Positions 10,728 to 19,111 of a DNA stretch of 64,000 bases are shown piece after piece. Origin of the DNA: Pseudomonas taiwanensis (GTDB lineage: Bacteria; Pseudomonadota; Gammaproteobacteria; Pseudomonadales; Pseudomonadaceae); contig NZ_QJRF01000057.1 in NCBI RefSeq assembly GCF_013393345.1, positions 62,001 to 126,000 on the forward strand, in the 5' to 3' direction. A program made the position numbers and the translations under genes. Positions within the stretch are counted from its first letter, which is position 1; each line of letters starts with the position of its first letter. A model generated the notes under the pieces. That model saw nothing but the letters and a program-made list of their open reading frames with translations. It searched no databases and had not been told where the DNA came from.

Positions 10728-11441
10728 TCAAGCCCTCAGCCCGGCCGGTTCGATGGCCAGGAAGAGGTTTTCCAGCACGGTGCCGTGGATACCGGCCTTG
10801 TGTGGGTCGTAGGGGGTGAAATTGAGCGTGCGAATGAGGGCGCCAAGTACCTGGTCGCCACGCATATCGATGTCGAGCACGTTTAGGCAGGCGGTGTCCT
10901 GCTCGAAGGCGGCGATACCGGCGAGCCCCAGGCCCGCCGCCCAGCCCAGCAGGATGCGATTAACCGCGTCATGGCTGACGATCAGGGCGCTGTCCCAGCC
11001 CGGGTCCTGCAGCAATTCGAAGAAGAGGCTGAGCACGCGGCGCTGGAAGTCGTCCCAACGCTCACCGCCGAGGAAGCGCGCCCCGGCGACACCCGCTGCA
11101 CGGTATGCGCCAACCACCTGCTCCCGAAGCGCTTCGGCCGGAATCTCGCGCAAGCGTCCCGCGCGAATCTCACGAAGCTCGGGCATGGACTCCACCGGGA
11201 CCTGATTCCCCTGCAAAAGCAGGTCGAGCGTCTGCCTGGCACGTGGATAGTCGGAGCACAGCACCCGGTCGAACTGAACATCCTGCAAGACCTGCCCGAG
11301 CGCCCACGCCTGCTGCGTGCCCGTGCGCGAAAGCGCCACGGTACGCGGGTCCAGTGGCCGCCCCAGTGCGTCGAAGTAGTCGACGTGCCCGTGCCTGACC
11401 AGGTAGCAACGGCGACGCCGGACGTCGGACTCAGCGTGCAT
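10728..11441 (-). CDS. Histidine phosphatase family protein inside the lva operon
   Basis: 237 aa. The RHG catalytic motif (CYLVRHGHVDYF, near residue 15) and the second catalytic His (LIVSHDAVNRILLGWAAGL) are both present, so it should be an active phosphohistidine-type phosphatase. ATG 11441 is chosen because it starts just before the RHG strand, has AAGGTG 6-11 bases upstream, and overlaps the lvaB stop by 11 bases. The known P. putida lva operon, as I recall it, has no such gene between lvaB and lvaC. A role in hydrolysing phosphorylated hydroxyacyl intermediates or their products is inference. Confidence 0.88.
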   Translation of the reverse strand: MHAESDVRRRRCYLVRHGHVDYFDALGRPLDPRTVALSRTGTQQAWALGQVLQDVQFDRVLCSDYPRARQTLDLLLQGNQVPVESMPELREIRAGRLREIPAEALREQVVGAYRAAGVAGARFLGGERWDDFQRRVLSLFFELLQDPGWDSALIVSHDAVNRILLGWAAGLGLAGIAAFEQDTACLNVLDIDMRGDQVLGALIRTLNFTPYDPHKAGIHGTVLENLFLAIEPAGLRA

Positions 11442-11808
11442 CTTTGAGCACCTTGGGATTGCTGATGCCGAGGCGTGCCCGGGTGATGGCCGCAAGCGCA
11501 TCCAACAAGCGCGCCTGTTCGCCTCCGGGCTGGTCGAAGATGCCCTGGCGAATGAACTGCGCTAGCAACGCCAGTGCGTCGTCCCGAGTCAGCCCTGCCA
11601 ATCCGCGCGGTTCCAGTACCTGCGCCAAGGCATCGCATTCGAGGTCAGCAGCGCTATCACCCCGCTCGATCTCACGTGCGGCGATGGCTATGGCACTGGC
11701 GATCATCCGGCAGTCGTACGCAAGGCTGGCGGGCAGTGCCGGCAGAAGCTTCTCGAGGAGCAAGCCGCGGGCAGTGGCCAAGAGTTCGGTTGCGTTCGGC
11801 GCAGTCAT
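11431..11808 (-). CDS. lvaB: LvaB-type small accessory protein (DUF6285)
   Basis: 125 aa, mostly alpha-helical, with no catalytic motif seen. The pattern LLATARGLLLEKLLPALPASLAYDCRMIASAIAIAAREIERG is typical of the small proteins encoded next to APH-type kinases and ACADs. In P. putida, LvaB is required for activity of the kinase LvaA. The ATG overlaps the lvaA stop (ATGA), so the two are translationally coupled, in keeping with a fixed kinase-accessory ratio. Confidence 0.85.
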   Translation of the reverse strand: MTAPNATELLATARGLLLEKLLPALPASLAYDCRMIASAIAIAAREIERGDSAADLECDALAQVLEPRGLAGLTRDDALALLAQFIRQGIFDQPGGEQARLLDALAAITRARLGISNPKVLKDAR

Positions 11809-12863
11809 GACGTGGCTCCACTGAGGATGAGGATTTCGTGCTCCAGCTCCGGCACCATGCGTCCGGTCAGTGCCAGTTCCAGGGACGTCTGCTGTCCGGT
11901 CAGGTGACGCTGCGCCTGCTGCAACGCAACCACCGCCCAGCGCAGGTGGGCCATCAGTTGCCAGAAGCGCAGCTCCTCAGCGCCGGGACGATAGCCGGAC
12001 ACCGCTGCGTAGCCGTCGAGGAAGTCATCCAGCTCCCCTACTCCGCCGGCCAGTCGGTCCGGGCGGGCGAACCGCCAGCAACGTGCAGTGAACCAGCCGA
12101 TGTCCTCGCGGGGGTCGCCCCAGCCGGTGAACTCCCAATCGAGCACACCCGCCAGCCGTCCCCGATCCACCATGTAATTGCCGGTGCGATAATCCCGGTG
12201 AATCAGCCGCGAGGGGACCGGCGCGGGGCGGTTCAGTTCGCACCAGCGCAACCCCCACTCGATGACCGGGTGACTGCCCGGCAGTGCGTCGAGGTAGCTC
12301 CGGTACTGGTCGATGCTCGCCTGTACCGGGTCGGCAGCGGCAGCCGGCAGGAAGTCGAGCGCCGGATGTTCAGGCGTGATCCGGTGCAGCAGCGCCAGGC
12401 TTTCGCCCAGTTCGCGACAAAGCGCTGCGCGGGTTGGCTCAAGAGCCGGATCGGTGGCGAGGCGATGGCCGCTGGCCGTACCGCCGAGCGCCTGCATGAC
12501 GAAGAAATCGCGCCCGATCACCTGCGTATCACGGCACAGCCAGAGCGGTTCCGGCGCCTTCACACCTGCCTGGTGCACTGCCTGCAACACGGCGAACTCC
12601 TGCGCCCGGTCCATGCTGACCGCCACCGAGGACGGCGCATCGGTGCGCAGAACCCAGCGCCGCTCGGCTTGCCAGGAGCCAGAGGACAACCTGGCCTTCA
12701 GTAGCCAGTTTTCCTGGATGGCACCGCCCGACAGGCGTTCGCAGCTTTCGATCTGGACACGCTCACAGCCGACCTGCTGGGCGAGAAATTCAGCCAGCGG
12801 CGCCAGGGCGTCTGGAATGTCGATCCGGTACGGGCCGGATCCTGCGGAGGGAATGCTATACAT
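11805..12863 (-). CDS. lvaA: LvaA-type 4-hydroxyacyl-CoA kinase (APH fold)
   Basis: 352 aa aminoglycoside-phosphotransferase-fold protein. The Brenner motif LIHRDYRTGNYMV and the metal-binding DWEFTGWGDPREDIGW are intact near residues 215-250. In levulinate catabolism LvaA phosphorylates the 4-hydroxyl of 4-hydroxyvaleryl-CoA with LvaB; human ACAD10/11 carry the equivalent domains as a fusion. It is the first gene of the leftward arm, 30 bases downstream of a predicted sigma54 start site. Antibiotic resistance is unlikely in this context. Confidence 0.9.
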   Translation of the reverse strand: MYSIPSAGSGPYRIDIPDALAPLAEFLAQQVGCERVQIESCERLSGGAIQENWLLKARLSSGSWQAERRWVLRTDAPSSVAVSMDRAQEFAVLQAVHQAGVKAPEPLWLCRDTQVIGRDFFVMQALGGTASGHRLATDPALEPTRAALCRELGESLALLHRITPEHPALDFLPAAAADPVQASIDQYRSYLDALPGSHPVIEWGLRWCELNRPAPVPSRLIHRDYRTGNYMVDRGRLAGVLDWEFTGWGDPREDIGWFTARCWRFARPDRLAGGVGELDDFLDGYAAVSGYRPGAEELRFWQLMAHLRWAVVALQQAQRHLTGQQTSLELALTGRMVPELEHEILILSGATS

Positions 12864-12867
12864 CGGC

Positions 12868-12913
12868 AGCTCTTGCTCACGGGTGATGACTTACGAGCGA
12901 GAGAGCAAGAGCT
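12868..12913. repeat. 11-bp inverted repeat overlapping the lvaA promoter
   Basis: AGCTCTTGCTC (12868-12878) and GAGCAAGAGCT (12903-12913) are perfect complements 24 bases apart. The right arm coincides with the -12 box of the leftward sigma54 promoter; the left arm lies in the leader just before the lvaA ATG. The left copy itself carries CTTGCT, so it may be a duplicated promoter fragment rather than an operator. Confidence 0.6.
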
Positions 12914-12919
12914 ATTCCA
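12904..12919 (-). promoter_or_regulatory. Sigma54 promoter of the lvaA arm
   Basis: Read leftward: TGGAATAGCTCTTGCT. GG and GC have exactly the 10-base spacing of -24/-12 promoters (consensus TGGCAC-N5-TTGCW). Transcription would start near 12893, leaving a leader of about 30 bases before lvaA. The adjacent gene encodes a sigma54 activator, which supports the call. Confidence 0.75.
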
Positions 12920-13015
12920 GTTCTCTATAAATTCTTATTACTCCTTTAATAACAACGATTTATGGCGAATCTTGAAGCCTGTCCTGACTTATCAGCCCCC
13001 TTGCTAATTGCAGAT

Positions 13016-13033
13016 CTGAAATCTTTGTTTCAG
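13016..13033. promoter_or_regulatory. Candidate LvaR binding site for the lvaA arm
   Basis: CTGAAA-N6-TTTCAG is a perfect dyad about 100-115 bases upstream of the leftward -24 box, the usual distance for an enhancer-binding protein. Its CTGAAAC half recurs upstream of the lvaE promoter at 15110. It lies inside the first 35 codons of the longest lvaR reading frame, favouring the shorter start. Confidence 0.55.
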
Positions 13034-13066
13034 GCTAGAAAAGCCAGAACACCAGCGGACCCGACC

Positions 13067-15040
13067 ATGCCAGATGCGCAGTACCTACCCCGAGTCGTCG
13101 CCCTCATCACCCACCTCCGTGCCCCCGAAGGCGCCAGCCGAATGGCTCGGATCGTCCAGCAGGTGGTGCCCGATTATCACCAACGCGCCCAGGTGGAAAT
13201 CGTCGAGACGACGGTCACCGAACTGCGGCGTACTGGCATGGAGCTGGAAAGCCGCGAGGACGTTGACCTGATCATCTGCTCCGGGGCCACGGCTGATTAC
13301 CTGCGGCGCCATATCGGCACGACCATCCTGTCCATCCGAATGGGCGAGTACGACCTCATCCGCGCCCTGGACATGGCCAGGGCACGGGCCACCAAGGTGG
13401 GTATCGTCAGCTTCCAGCAGGCTCACCCGGAACTAGACGCGATGGCGTCGCTGTTCACCGTCGACCTCCGTCAGGCCACTTACACCAGCTTCGACGAGGC
13501 ACGTCAGCGCATTCGCGAACTGGTGGATGAGGGCTATCGGGTGATAGTGGGCTCTTCCACAGCAGTGGAAGTGGCCGAAGCGGCCGGCGCCCAGGGTGTG
13601 CTGGCGTTAAATGCCGACGCGGTGCGCCGGACGCTGGACGAAGCGCTGGCGATCTGCCGCAGCCGTACCCAGGCGCTGATCCAGCAGCAGCGCCTGAGCG
13701 CGGTGCTGCGCAACCTCAGCGATGGCGTGATCGCCGTTGACGCCGATGGCATCGTGCAATCGATTAATCCGCGTATGGCGCATTTGCTCGGCATTTCCGT
13801 CGAGTGGGCAAGGCAGCGTCCTCTCGCCGAGCTGATGCCGGAACTCGACATCAGCAGCAGCCTGAACCAGGGCGAAAGCGAGGAGAGCCGGCTGGTCCGC
13901 GTTGGTACCCGAGCCCTGGTCGCCAATGTCACCCCGGTCATCGAGCATGGCAAACCCGACGGTGTGGTGATCTCCTGCCAGGAGACGAACGCCATCCAGC
14001 GCGCCGACCGCCGTATCCGCAGTCAGGCGCGCCCCCGTCAGTTCACCGCGCGCTACCACTTCGACCAGCTCCTCGGGCAGGCCGCCGATTTTCGTGCCCT
14101 GCTAGAGCTGGCTCGGCGCTATGCCGACACGGACTCCACCGTACTGATCACCGGTGAAAGCGGCACCGGCAAGGAGCTGCTCGCGCAGAGCCTGCACAAC
14201 GCCGGCCAGCGCCAGGCGGGGCCGTTCGTGGCGATCAACTGCGCGGCGTTCCCAGAAGCGCTGCTGGAAAGCGAACTTTTCGGCTACGAGGAAGGCGCCT
14301 TTACCGGTTCGCGCAAGGGCGGCAAGTCAGGCCTGATCGAAGCGGCGCACACCGGCACCCTGTTCCTCGACGAGATTGGCGACATGCCCGTGACCCTGCA
14401 GACCCGGCTACTGCGTGTGCTTCAGGAGCGTGAAGTGTTGCGTCTGGGCGCCTCGGAGCCGACCCCGGTGGACATACGCGTGGTCGCCGCGACCCATTGC
14501 GACCTGCGCGGACGGATTACCGATGGCCGCTTCCGCGAGGACCTCTACTACCGCCTGAACATACTCCGCCTGGTCGTACCGCCCCTGCGCGAACGCCTCG
14601 GGGATATCCGCCTGCTGGCCGGCGCCATCCTCGACCGGCTCGCGCTTCCGATGGCGGCCGCCAACGCTGGCCAGGCACTGCTGGATCGACTCATGCCGCG
14701 CCTCCAGGCGCACCGCTGGCCCGGCAACATTCGCGAACTGGAAAACCTGGTGGAGCGCGCGGCGCTGTCGGCGCAGACCCTCGGTGACAACGATCAGGAC
14801 AACCCGGCCGGCCTGCGCGCCCTGTTCCCCGAACTGTTCGAGCCGGGCGCCCAGGTGCCGACGGCGGACCAGCCGGATACGTCGGACCAGGCGCTGCGCA
14901 GCGTCGCCAAGGCCAGTGAAATCGCCCATGTCCGCCGGGTAGTGGATGCCTGCGACGGCGACCTCGATGAAGCGGCGCGACAACTGGGCATCAGCCGCAC
15001 GACCCTGTGGCGACGCCTGCGCGCGGGGCGTTCAGCCTAG
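13067..15040 (+). CDS. lvaR: Sigma54-dependent activator LvaR (PrpR_N-AAA+-Fis HTH)
   Basis: 657 aa. Residues about 1-190 are a PrpR_N-type sensor domain. A PAS-like segment covers about 210-310. The AAA+ sigma54-interaction domain runs from about 325 to 560 with Walker A GESGTGKE, the GAFTG loop (GAFTGSRKGG), Walker B LFLDEIGDM and RFREDLYYRLN. A Fis-type HTH closes the protein (LDEAARQLGISRTTLWRRLR). The start is uncertain: an in-frame ATG at 12962 adds 35 residues, but neither start has a strong ribosome site and the upstream part holds a dyad. The gene lies between the two lva arms, each with a sigma54 promoter. PrpR_N domains bind small acids or CoA thioesters, so the effector is probably a pathway intermediate. 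Confidence 0.9.
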   Translation: MPDAQYLPRVVALITHLRAPEGASRMARIVQQVVPDYHQRAQVEIVETTVTELRRTGMELESREDVDLIICSGATADYLRRHIGTTILSIRMGEYDLIRALDMARARATKVGIVSFQQAHPELDAMASLFTVDLRQATYTSFDEARQRIRELVDEGYRVIVGSSTAVEVAEAAGAQGVLALNADAVRRTLDEALAICRSRTQALIQQQRLSAVLRNLSDGVIAVDADGIVQSINPRMAHLLGISVEWARQRPLAELMPELDISSSLNQGESEESRLVRVGTRALVANVTPVIEHGKPDGVVISCQETNAIQRADRRIRSQARPRQFTARYHFDQLLGQAADFRALLELARRYADTDSTVLITGESGTGKELLAQSLHNAGQRQAGPFVAINCAAFPEALLESELFGYEEGAFTGSRKGGKSGLIEAAHTGTLFLDEIGDMPVTLQTRLLRVLQEREVLRLGASEPTPVDIRVVAATHCDLRGRITDGRFREDLYYRLNILRLVVPPLRERLGDIRLLAGAILDRLALPMAAANAGQALLDRLMPRLQAHRWPGNIRELENLVERAALSAQTLGDNDQDNPAGLRALFPELFEPGAQVPTADQPDTSDQALRSVAKASEIAHVRRVVDACDGDLDEAARQLGISRTTLWRRLRAGRSA

Positions 15041-15082
15041 CTCCCGCCGTTTCGCGCCCACCACCGGCAGCCGCGACCGAAA

Positions 15083-15122
15083 TTTCAACCCTGAAAAATC
15101 ATTACAGAACTGAAACTGAAAG
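15083..15122. promoter_or_regulatory. Candidate LvaR binding region for the lvaE arm
   Basis: TTTCA-N4-TGAAA (15083-15096) is followed by a tandem CTGAAACTGAAAG (15110-15122). CTGAAAC is identical to the half-site in the dyad at 13016-13033. The block sits 107-148 bases upstream of the -24 element at 15230. Confidence 0.55.
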
Positions 15123-15228
15123 ACGTGAAACGAGGGGGCTTTGGTGAGGTGGGCAATCAGCTCACCAATCACCTATCCATTTGAAACAAAAGACTTTAAA
15201 TCCACAAATCCCCGTCGCCGAAAGCCTC

Positions 15229-15244
15229 TGGCACAGCCCTTGCT
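15229..15244 (+). promoter_or_regulatory. Sigma54 promoter of the lvaE arm
   Basis: TGGCACAGCCCTTGCT is a full match to the -24/-12 consensus TGGCAC-N5-TTGCW. The start site would be near 15256. The first in-frame ATG at 15254 would fall at or before it, so translation must start further downstream. Confidence 0.85.
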
Positions 15245-15319
15245 CTGCACCCGTTGAGAGGCTGTTACCGACCGGACCCAGCCTCTATGCCCAAACAAGA
15301 ACAAGGCAGGAGGTTGCCC

Positions 15320-16930
15320 GTGCAAGGCCTGATGATGAATTTCAACCTGGGAATCACCGCAATCATGCGGCATGCACTCCAGGTTGCGGCCGATACTGAA
15401 ATCGTTTCCCTGTTTGCCGATGGCAGTGTGCATCGCTATCGCTATGCCGAGGCATTTGCACGAGTGGCCCGCCTGGCCAACGTCCTTGATGCCCTGGATT
15501 GCCCTCCGGGTGCGCGGGTCGGCACCCTGGCGTGGAACGACCATCGCCACTTCGAACTGCATTACGCCGTGCCCTGCTCCGGGCGCGTGTGTCACACCAT
15601 CAACCCCAAGCTGTTCCCGGAGCAGGTCCGCTACATCATCCAGCATGCAGCGGACGATCTGCTGTTCATCGACCCGCAGTTCATTCCCCTGGTGGAAACG
15701 CTGCAGCACGAAATCCCCTCGGTACGGCGCTTCATCGCCCTCTGCGCGGAGGACGAGCTGCCCGCCAGCAGCCTGCCCAACCTGCTCAGCTACGAAACGC
15801 TGCTGGCGCAGGCATCGGACAGCTATGCCTGGCCGGAACTCGATGAGCGACAGGCCAGCGGCCTTTGCTACACCTCGGGCACCACCGGCAATCCAAAAGG
15901 CGTACTCACCAGCCACCGCAGCACCGTGCTCCACGGCATGGCGCAGAACATGGCCGACAATGTTGGCCTGCGCGCCCTGGACGTGGTGATGCCGCTGGTG
16001 CCGATGTTCCACGTCAATGCCTGGGGCATGCCGTACAACGCCGCCATGGTAGGTGCCAAGCTGGTCCTGCCCGGTCCCAAGGTGAGTGACGCGGCGGCGA
16101 TGGTAAATCTGATCAACGATGAAGGCGTCACCTTCTCCCTGGCCGTACCGACCCTCTGGGCCAATATCAGTCAGTACCTGGCCACCCACGGCATCGCCGT
16201 GCCCACACTGAAACGCGCCGTCAGCGGCGGCGCCGCTTGCCCCCTGGCACTGATCGAAGCCATGGCCCAGCACAACATCGCCCTGGAGAACGGCTGGGGC
16301 ATGACCGAGATGAGCCCCATGGGTAGCTACAACCGCAATCAACCCTGGTATGCCGAGCTGGATGACAGCGCACGGGGCCCGCAATTGCTCAAGTCCGGGC
16401 GGGCGCTGTTCGGCGTAGAAATGCGCCTGGTCGACGAGACCGGGAAACTCCAGCCCCATGACGGCCAGGCTTCCGGCGCGCTGCAGGTACGCGGGCCCTG
16501 GGTGCGCAGCGGTTACTTCGGCCAGGACACATCCGAAGACTGGTTCGACACCGGCGACGTCGCCACCATCGATCCGCGCGGCTACATGCAGATCACCGAC
16601 CGCATCAAGGACGTCATCAAGTCCGGCGGCGAATGGATCTGCTCCGTGGAGATCGAAAACGCCGTGATGGCCCATCCGCAAGTGGCCGAAGCGGCAGTAA
16701 TCGGCGTCGCCCACCCGCGCTGGAGCGAACGCCCGTTGCTGGTGGTGGTGCCACGCCAGGCGGGCGCCGCGCCGAGCCACGAGGAGTTGATCCGTTTCCT
16801 GGAGGGCAAGCTGCCGAAATGGTGGCTGCCCGATGCCAGCGAACGCCTGGATGAGCTGCCCCACACGGCCACCGGCAAAGTCAGCAAGAAAACCCTGCGC
16901 GAGCTGTTCAGCGACTACGCCTGGCGCTGA
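15320..16930 (+). CDS. lvaE: LvaE-type acyl-CoA synthetase
   Basis: 536 aa AMP-forming ligase that would activate levulinate or 4-hydroxyacids to CoA thioesters. Motifs: P-loop [16 protein letters not shown] near residue 185, [10 protein letters not shown] near 335, the adenylate hinge [14 protein letters not shown] near 425, and the C-terminal catalytic Lys in [15 protein letters not shown]. The GTG at 15320 is chosen because AGGAGG lies 6 bases upstream and the protein then begins VQGLMMNF, matching the family N-terminus. The earlier ATGs at 15254 and 15290 lack ribosome sites. It is the first gene of the rightward arm. Confidence 0.9.
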   Translation: MQGLMMNFNLGITAIMRHALQVAADTEIVSLFADGSVHRYRYAEAFARVARLANVLDALDCPPGARVGTLAWNDHRHFELHYAVPCSGRVCHTINPKLFPEQVRYIIQHAADDLLFIDPQFIPLVETLQHEIPSVRRFIALCAEDELPASSLPNLLSYETLLAQASDSYAWPELDERQASGLCYTSGTTGNPKGVLTSHRSTVLHGMAQNMADNVGLRALDVVMPLVPMFHVNAWGMPYNAAMVGAKLVLPGPKVSDAAAMVNLINDEGVTFSLAVPTLWANISQYLATHGIAVPTLKRAVSGGAACPLALIEAMAQHNIALENGWGMTEMSPMGSYNRNQPWYAELDDSARGPQLLKSGRALFGVEMRLVDETGKLQPHDGQASGALQVRGPWVRSGYFGQDTSEDWFDTGDVATIDPRGYMQITDRIKDVIKSGGEWICSVEIENAVMAHPQVAEAAVIGVAHPRWSERPLLVVVPRQAGAAPSHEELIRFLEGKLPKWWLPDASERLDELPHTATGKVSKKTLRELFSDYAWR

Positions 16931-17014
16931 TCGACAACCCATTTCCCTTCCTCACGGCCCGCCCTCCCAGGCGGGTCGACGGGCAGCCCTACAACAAAAA
17001 CGAGCGGAGGCACC

Positions 17015-17344
17015 ATGACCAGCACACCCGAAGATCACGCCGAACACTATCGCCGCATCCGGCAGGACCCGAGGTACATCGCCTTCACCCGAGCCCGCTC
17101 GCGTACCAGTTGGTGGCTCACGCTACTGGTACTGGCGAGTTACTTCCTGTTCATGGGAGTGGCGGCCATACGGCCGGATCTCCTGCACCTCCCGCTCTAC
17201 GCCGGCAGCCATCTCAGCCTCGGCATTCCGCTGGGCGCCCTGCTGATCCTGGCGACCTGGCTGCTGACCGGCTGGTACGTGCACCGCGCGAACACCCACT
17301 TCGACCGTCTCGGCAACAGCATCATCGAGGAGAGCCAGGCATGA
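17015..17344 (+). CDS. lvaF: LvaF-type DUF485 membrane protein (YjcH-like)
   Basis: 109 aa with two membrane segments (about 34-55 [20 protein letters not shown] and 70-92 [21 protein letters not shown]). DUF485 proteins are encoded next to ActP-type monocarboxylate symporters and are probably partners or small subunits. The gene overlaps lvaG by 4 bases (ATGA) and has CGGAGG before its ATG. In P. putida the corresponding lvaF/lvaG pair ends the levulinate operon. Confidence 0.88.
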   Translation: MTSTPEDHAEHYRRIRQDPRYIAFTRARSRTSWWLTLLVLASYFLFMGVAAIRPDLLHLPLYAGSHLSLGIPLGALLILATWLLTGWYVHRANTHFDRLGNSIIEESQA

Positions 17345-18987
17345 AACGCACCTCAATCGGCGGCCTGGCCGCACTGCCCCTGTTCGCGCAGGCCGGTGAA
17401 ATCGGCCAACCGGGACCCAATCTGCACGCCATCGGCATCTTCCTCCTGTTCGTCGGCATCACTCTGCTGATCACCTGGTGGGCGGCAAGGCGGACCCAAT
17501 CCACCCACGACTTCTACACCGCCGGCGGCGGCATCACCGGCTTGCAGAATGGCCTGGCCATCGCCGGCGACTACATGTCCGCGTCCACCCTCTTGGGGCT
17601 GTCGAGCCTGATTTTTGCCAAGGGCTATGACGGGGTCATCTACGTCACTGGTTTCTTCATCGGCTGGCCGGTGCTGACCTTCCTGATGGCCGAGCGCCTG
17701 CGTAACCTCGGCAAGTACACCTTCGCCGACATCGTCTCTTTCCGCCTCGACCAGCGACGCATCCGCATCCTCGCGGCCTGCGGCTCGCTGACGGTGGTGA
17801 GCTGCTACCTGTTGCTGCAAATGGTTGGCGCCGGCCAGTTGATCAAGTTGCTGTTCGGCCTGGACTACAGCGTCGCAGTGGTGTTGGTTGGCCTGCTCAT
17901 GCTGGTCTACGTGGTCTTCGGCGGCATGCTCGCCACCACCTGGGTGCAGATCACCAAGGCCATCCTGCTGTTGGCCGGCGGTACCACTTTGATGTTGATG
18001 GCATTGGCACAATTCGACTTCAGCCTGGAAACCCTGGCACGCCGTGCCGTGGAAAGCCACGCCAGCGGCTGGAACCTGATGGGCCCCGGCAGCATGCTAT
18101 CCAACCCGGTGAACGTGGCGTCCATGGCGCTGGGCCTGGTATTCGGCCTGGCCGGCCTGCCGCATATCCTGATGCGCTTCTTCACCGTGCCCAACGCCCG
18201 CGAGGCACGCAAATCGGTGTTCTACGCCTCGGGCTTCATCGGCTTCTTCTTCCTGGTGGTCTGCGTGCTCGGCTTCGCCGCCATCGTCATCGTCGGCACC
18301 GACCCGCAGTACTTCGTCGACGGCAAGCTGGGCGGCGCCCTGGTGGGTGGCAGCAACATGGTGGCCATGCACCTGGCCAAGGCGGTGGGCGGCAACCTGT
18401 TCCTCGGATTCCTCTCCGCCGTGGCCTTCGCCACCATTCTCGCTGTGGTCGCCGGGCTCACCCTGGCCGGCGCCTCGGCCATCTCCCACGACCTCTACGT
18501 CACCGTGATCAAGCGTGGCCAGGCCAGCGAAGCACAGGAAATGCGGGTCTCGCGCCTGGCCGTGCTCGGCCTCGGCCTGCAGGCGATCACCCTCGGTATT
18601 CTTTTCGAACAGGTGAACATCGCCTTTCTGGTCGGCCTCACCTTCGGCATCGCCGCGTCGGCCAACTTCCCGGTGCTGATCATGGCCATGTACTGGCAGG
18701 ACCTGACCACCCGCGGCGCCATCTGGGGCGGACTCACGGGGCTGATCAGCGCACTGGCGCTGGTAATCCTCTCGCCCACCGTCTGGGTCACGGTGCTCGG
18801 CCACGACAAGGCGATCTTCCCCTATGACCACCCTGCGCTGTTCTCCATGCCACTGGCCTTCCTGGTCATCGTGATGGTGTCCAGGTTCGACCGCAGCGCG
18901 CAGGCCGCGCGGGACCGCCAGGGCTTCGCCGACCAGGCCGTGCGCGCCGAGACAGGCCTCGGCATGGCGGGGGCGACCGCGCACTGA
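17341..18987 (+). CDS. lvaG: LvaG-type sodium:solute symporter (ActP-like)
   Basis: 548 aa SSS-family permease with about 13 membrane segments. The conserved early region [28 protein letters not shown] is intact, followed by [18 protein letters not shown]. ActP takes up acetate and other short-chain acids with Na+; in this operon levulinate or a related keto or hydroxy acid is the likely cargo. ATG 17341 overlaps the lvaF stop; a longer frame from 17110 is only the alternate frame of lvaF. The protein starts with a cleavable-looking hydrophobic leader, as in E. coli ActP. Confidence 0.9.
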   Translation: MKRTSIGGLAALPLFAQAGEIGQPGPNLHAIGIFLLFVGITLLITWWAARRTQSTHDFYTAGGGITGLQNGLAIAGDYMSASTLLGLSSLIFAKGYDGVIYVTGFFIGWPVLTFLMAERLRNLGKYTFADIVSFRLDQRRIRILAACGSLTVVSCYLLLQMVGAGQLIKLLFGLDYSVAVVLVGLLMLVYVVFGGMLATTWVQITKAILLLAGGTTLMLMALAQFDFSLETLARRAVESHASGWNLMGPGSMLSNPVNVASMALGLVFGLAGLPHILMRFFTVPNAREARKSVFYASGFIGFFFLVVCVLGFAAIVIVGTDPQYFVDGKLGGALVGGSNMVAMHLAKAVGGNLFLGFLSAVAFATILAVVAGLTLAGASAISHDLYVTVIKRGQASEAQEMRVSRLAVLGLGLQAITLGILFEQVNIAFLVGLTFGIAASANFPVLIMAMYWQDLTTRGAIWGGLTGLISALALVILSPTVWVTVLGHDKAIFPYDHPALFSMPLAFLVIVMVSRFDRSAQAARDRQGFADQAVRAETGLGMAGATAH

Positions 18988-19036
18988 CAGCCCCCACCAC
19001 CGGCGCCGTTCTCGCGTCGCCGACTGTTGAGCGAGG

Positions 19037-19073
19037 CGCGGTCCGGACTCCTTTGGACCGCGTCCTTTTTTTT
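19037..19073 (+). terminator. Rho-independent terminator after lvaG
   Basis: CGCGGTCC and GGACCGCG form a perfect 8-bp stem with a 10-base loop, followed by TCC and eight T. It stands between lvaG and the porin gene, 39 bases before the porin ATG, so the porin is either expressed by read-through or from a promoter overlapping the hairpin. Confidence 0.88.
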
Positions 19074-19111
19074 CCCGCCCTCCCCCAACAACAAGAAACA
19101 GAGGACTCACC

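Noticed and set aside
11805..12863. Aminoglycoside resistance kinase
   Set aside because: The APH fold is shared, but the gene is coupled to lvaB and the ACAD/SDR genes and is preceded by a sigma54 promoter, which identifies the acyl-CoA kinase role.
15173..16942. A 589-codon minus-strand frame opposite lvaE
   Set aside because: The composition is that of an antisense shadow and lvaE has intact adenylate-ligase motifs.
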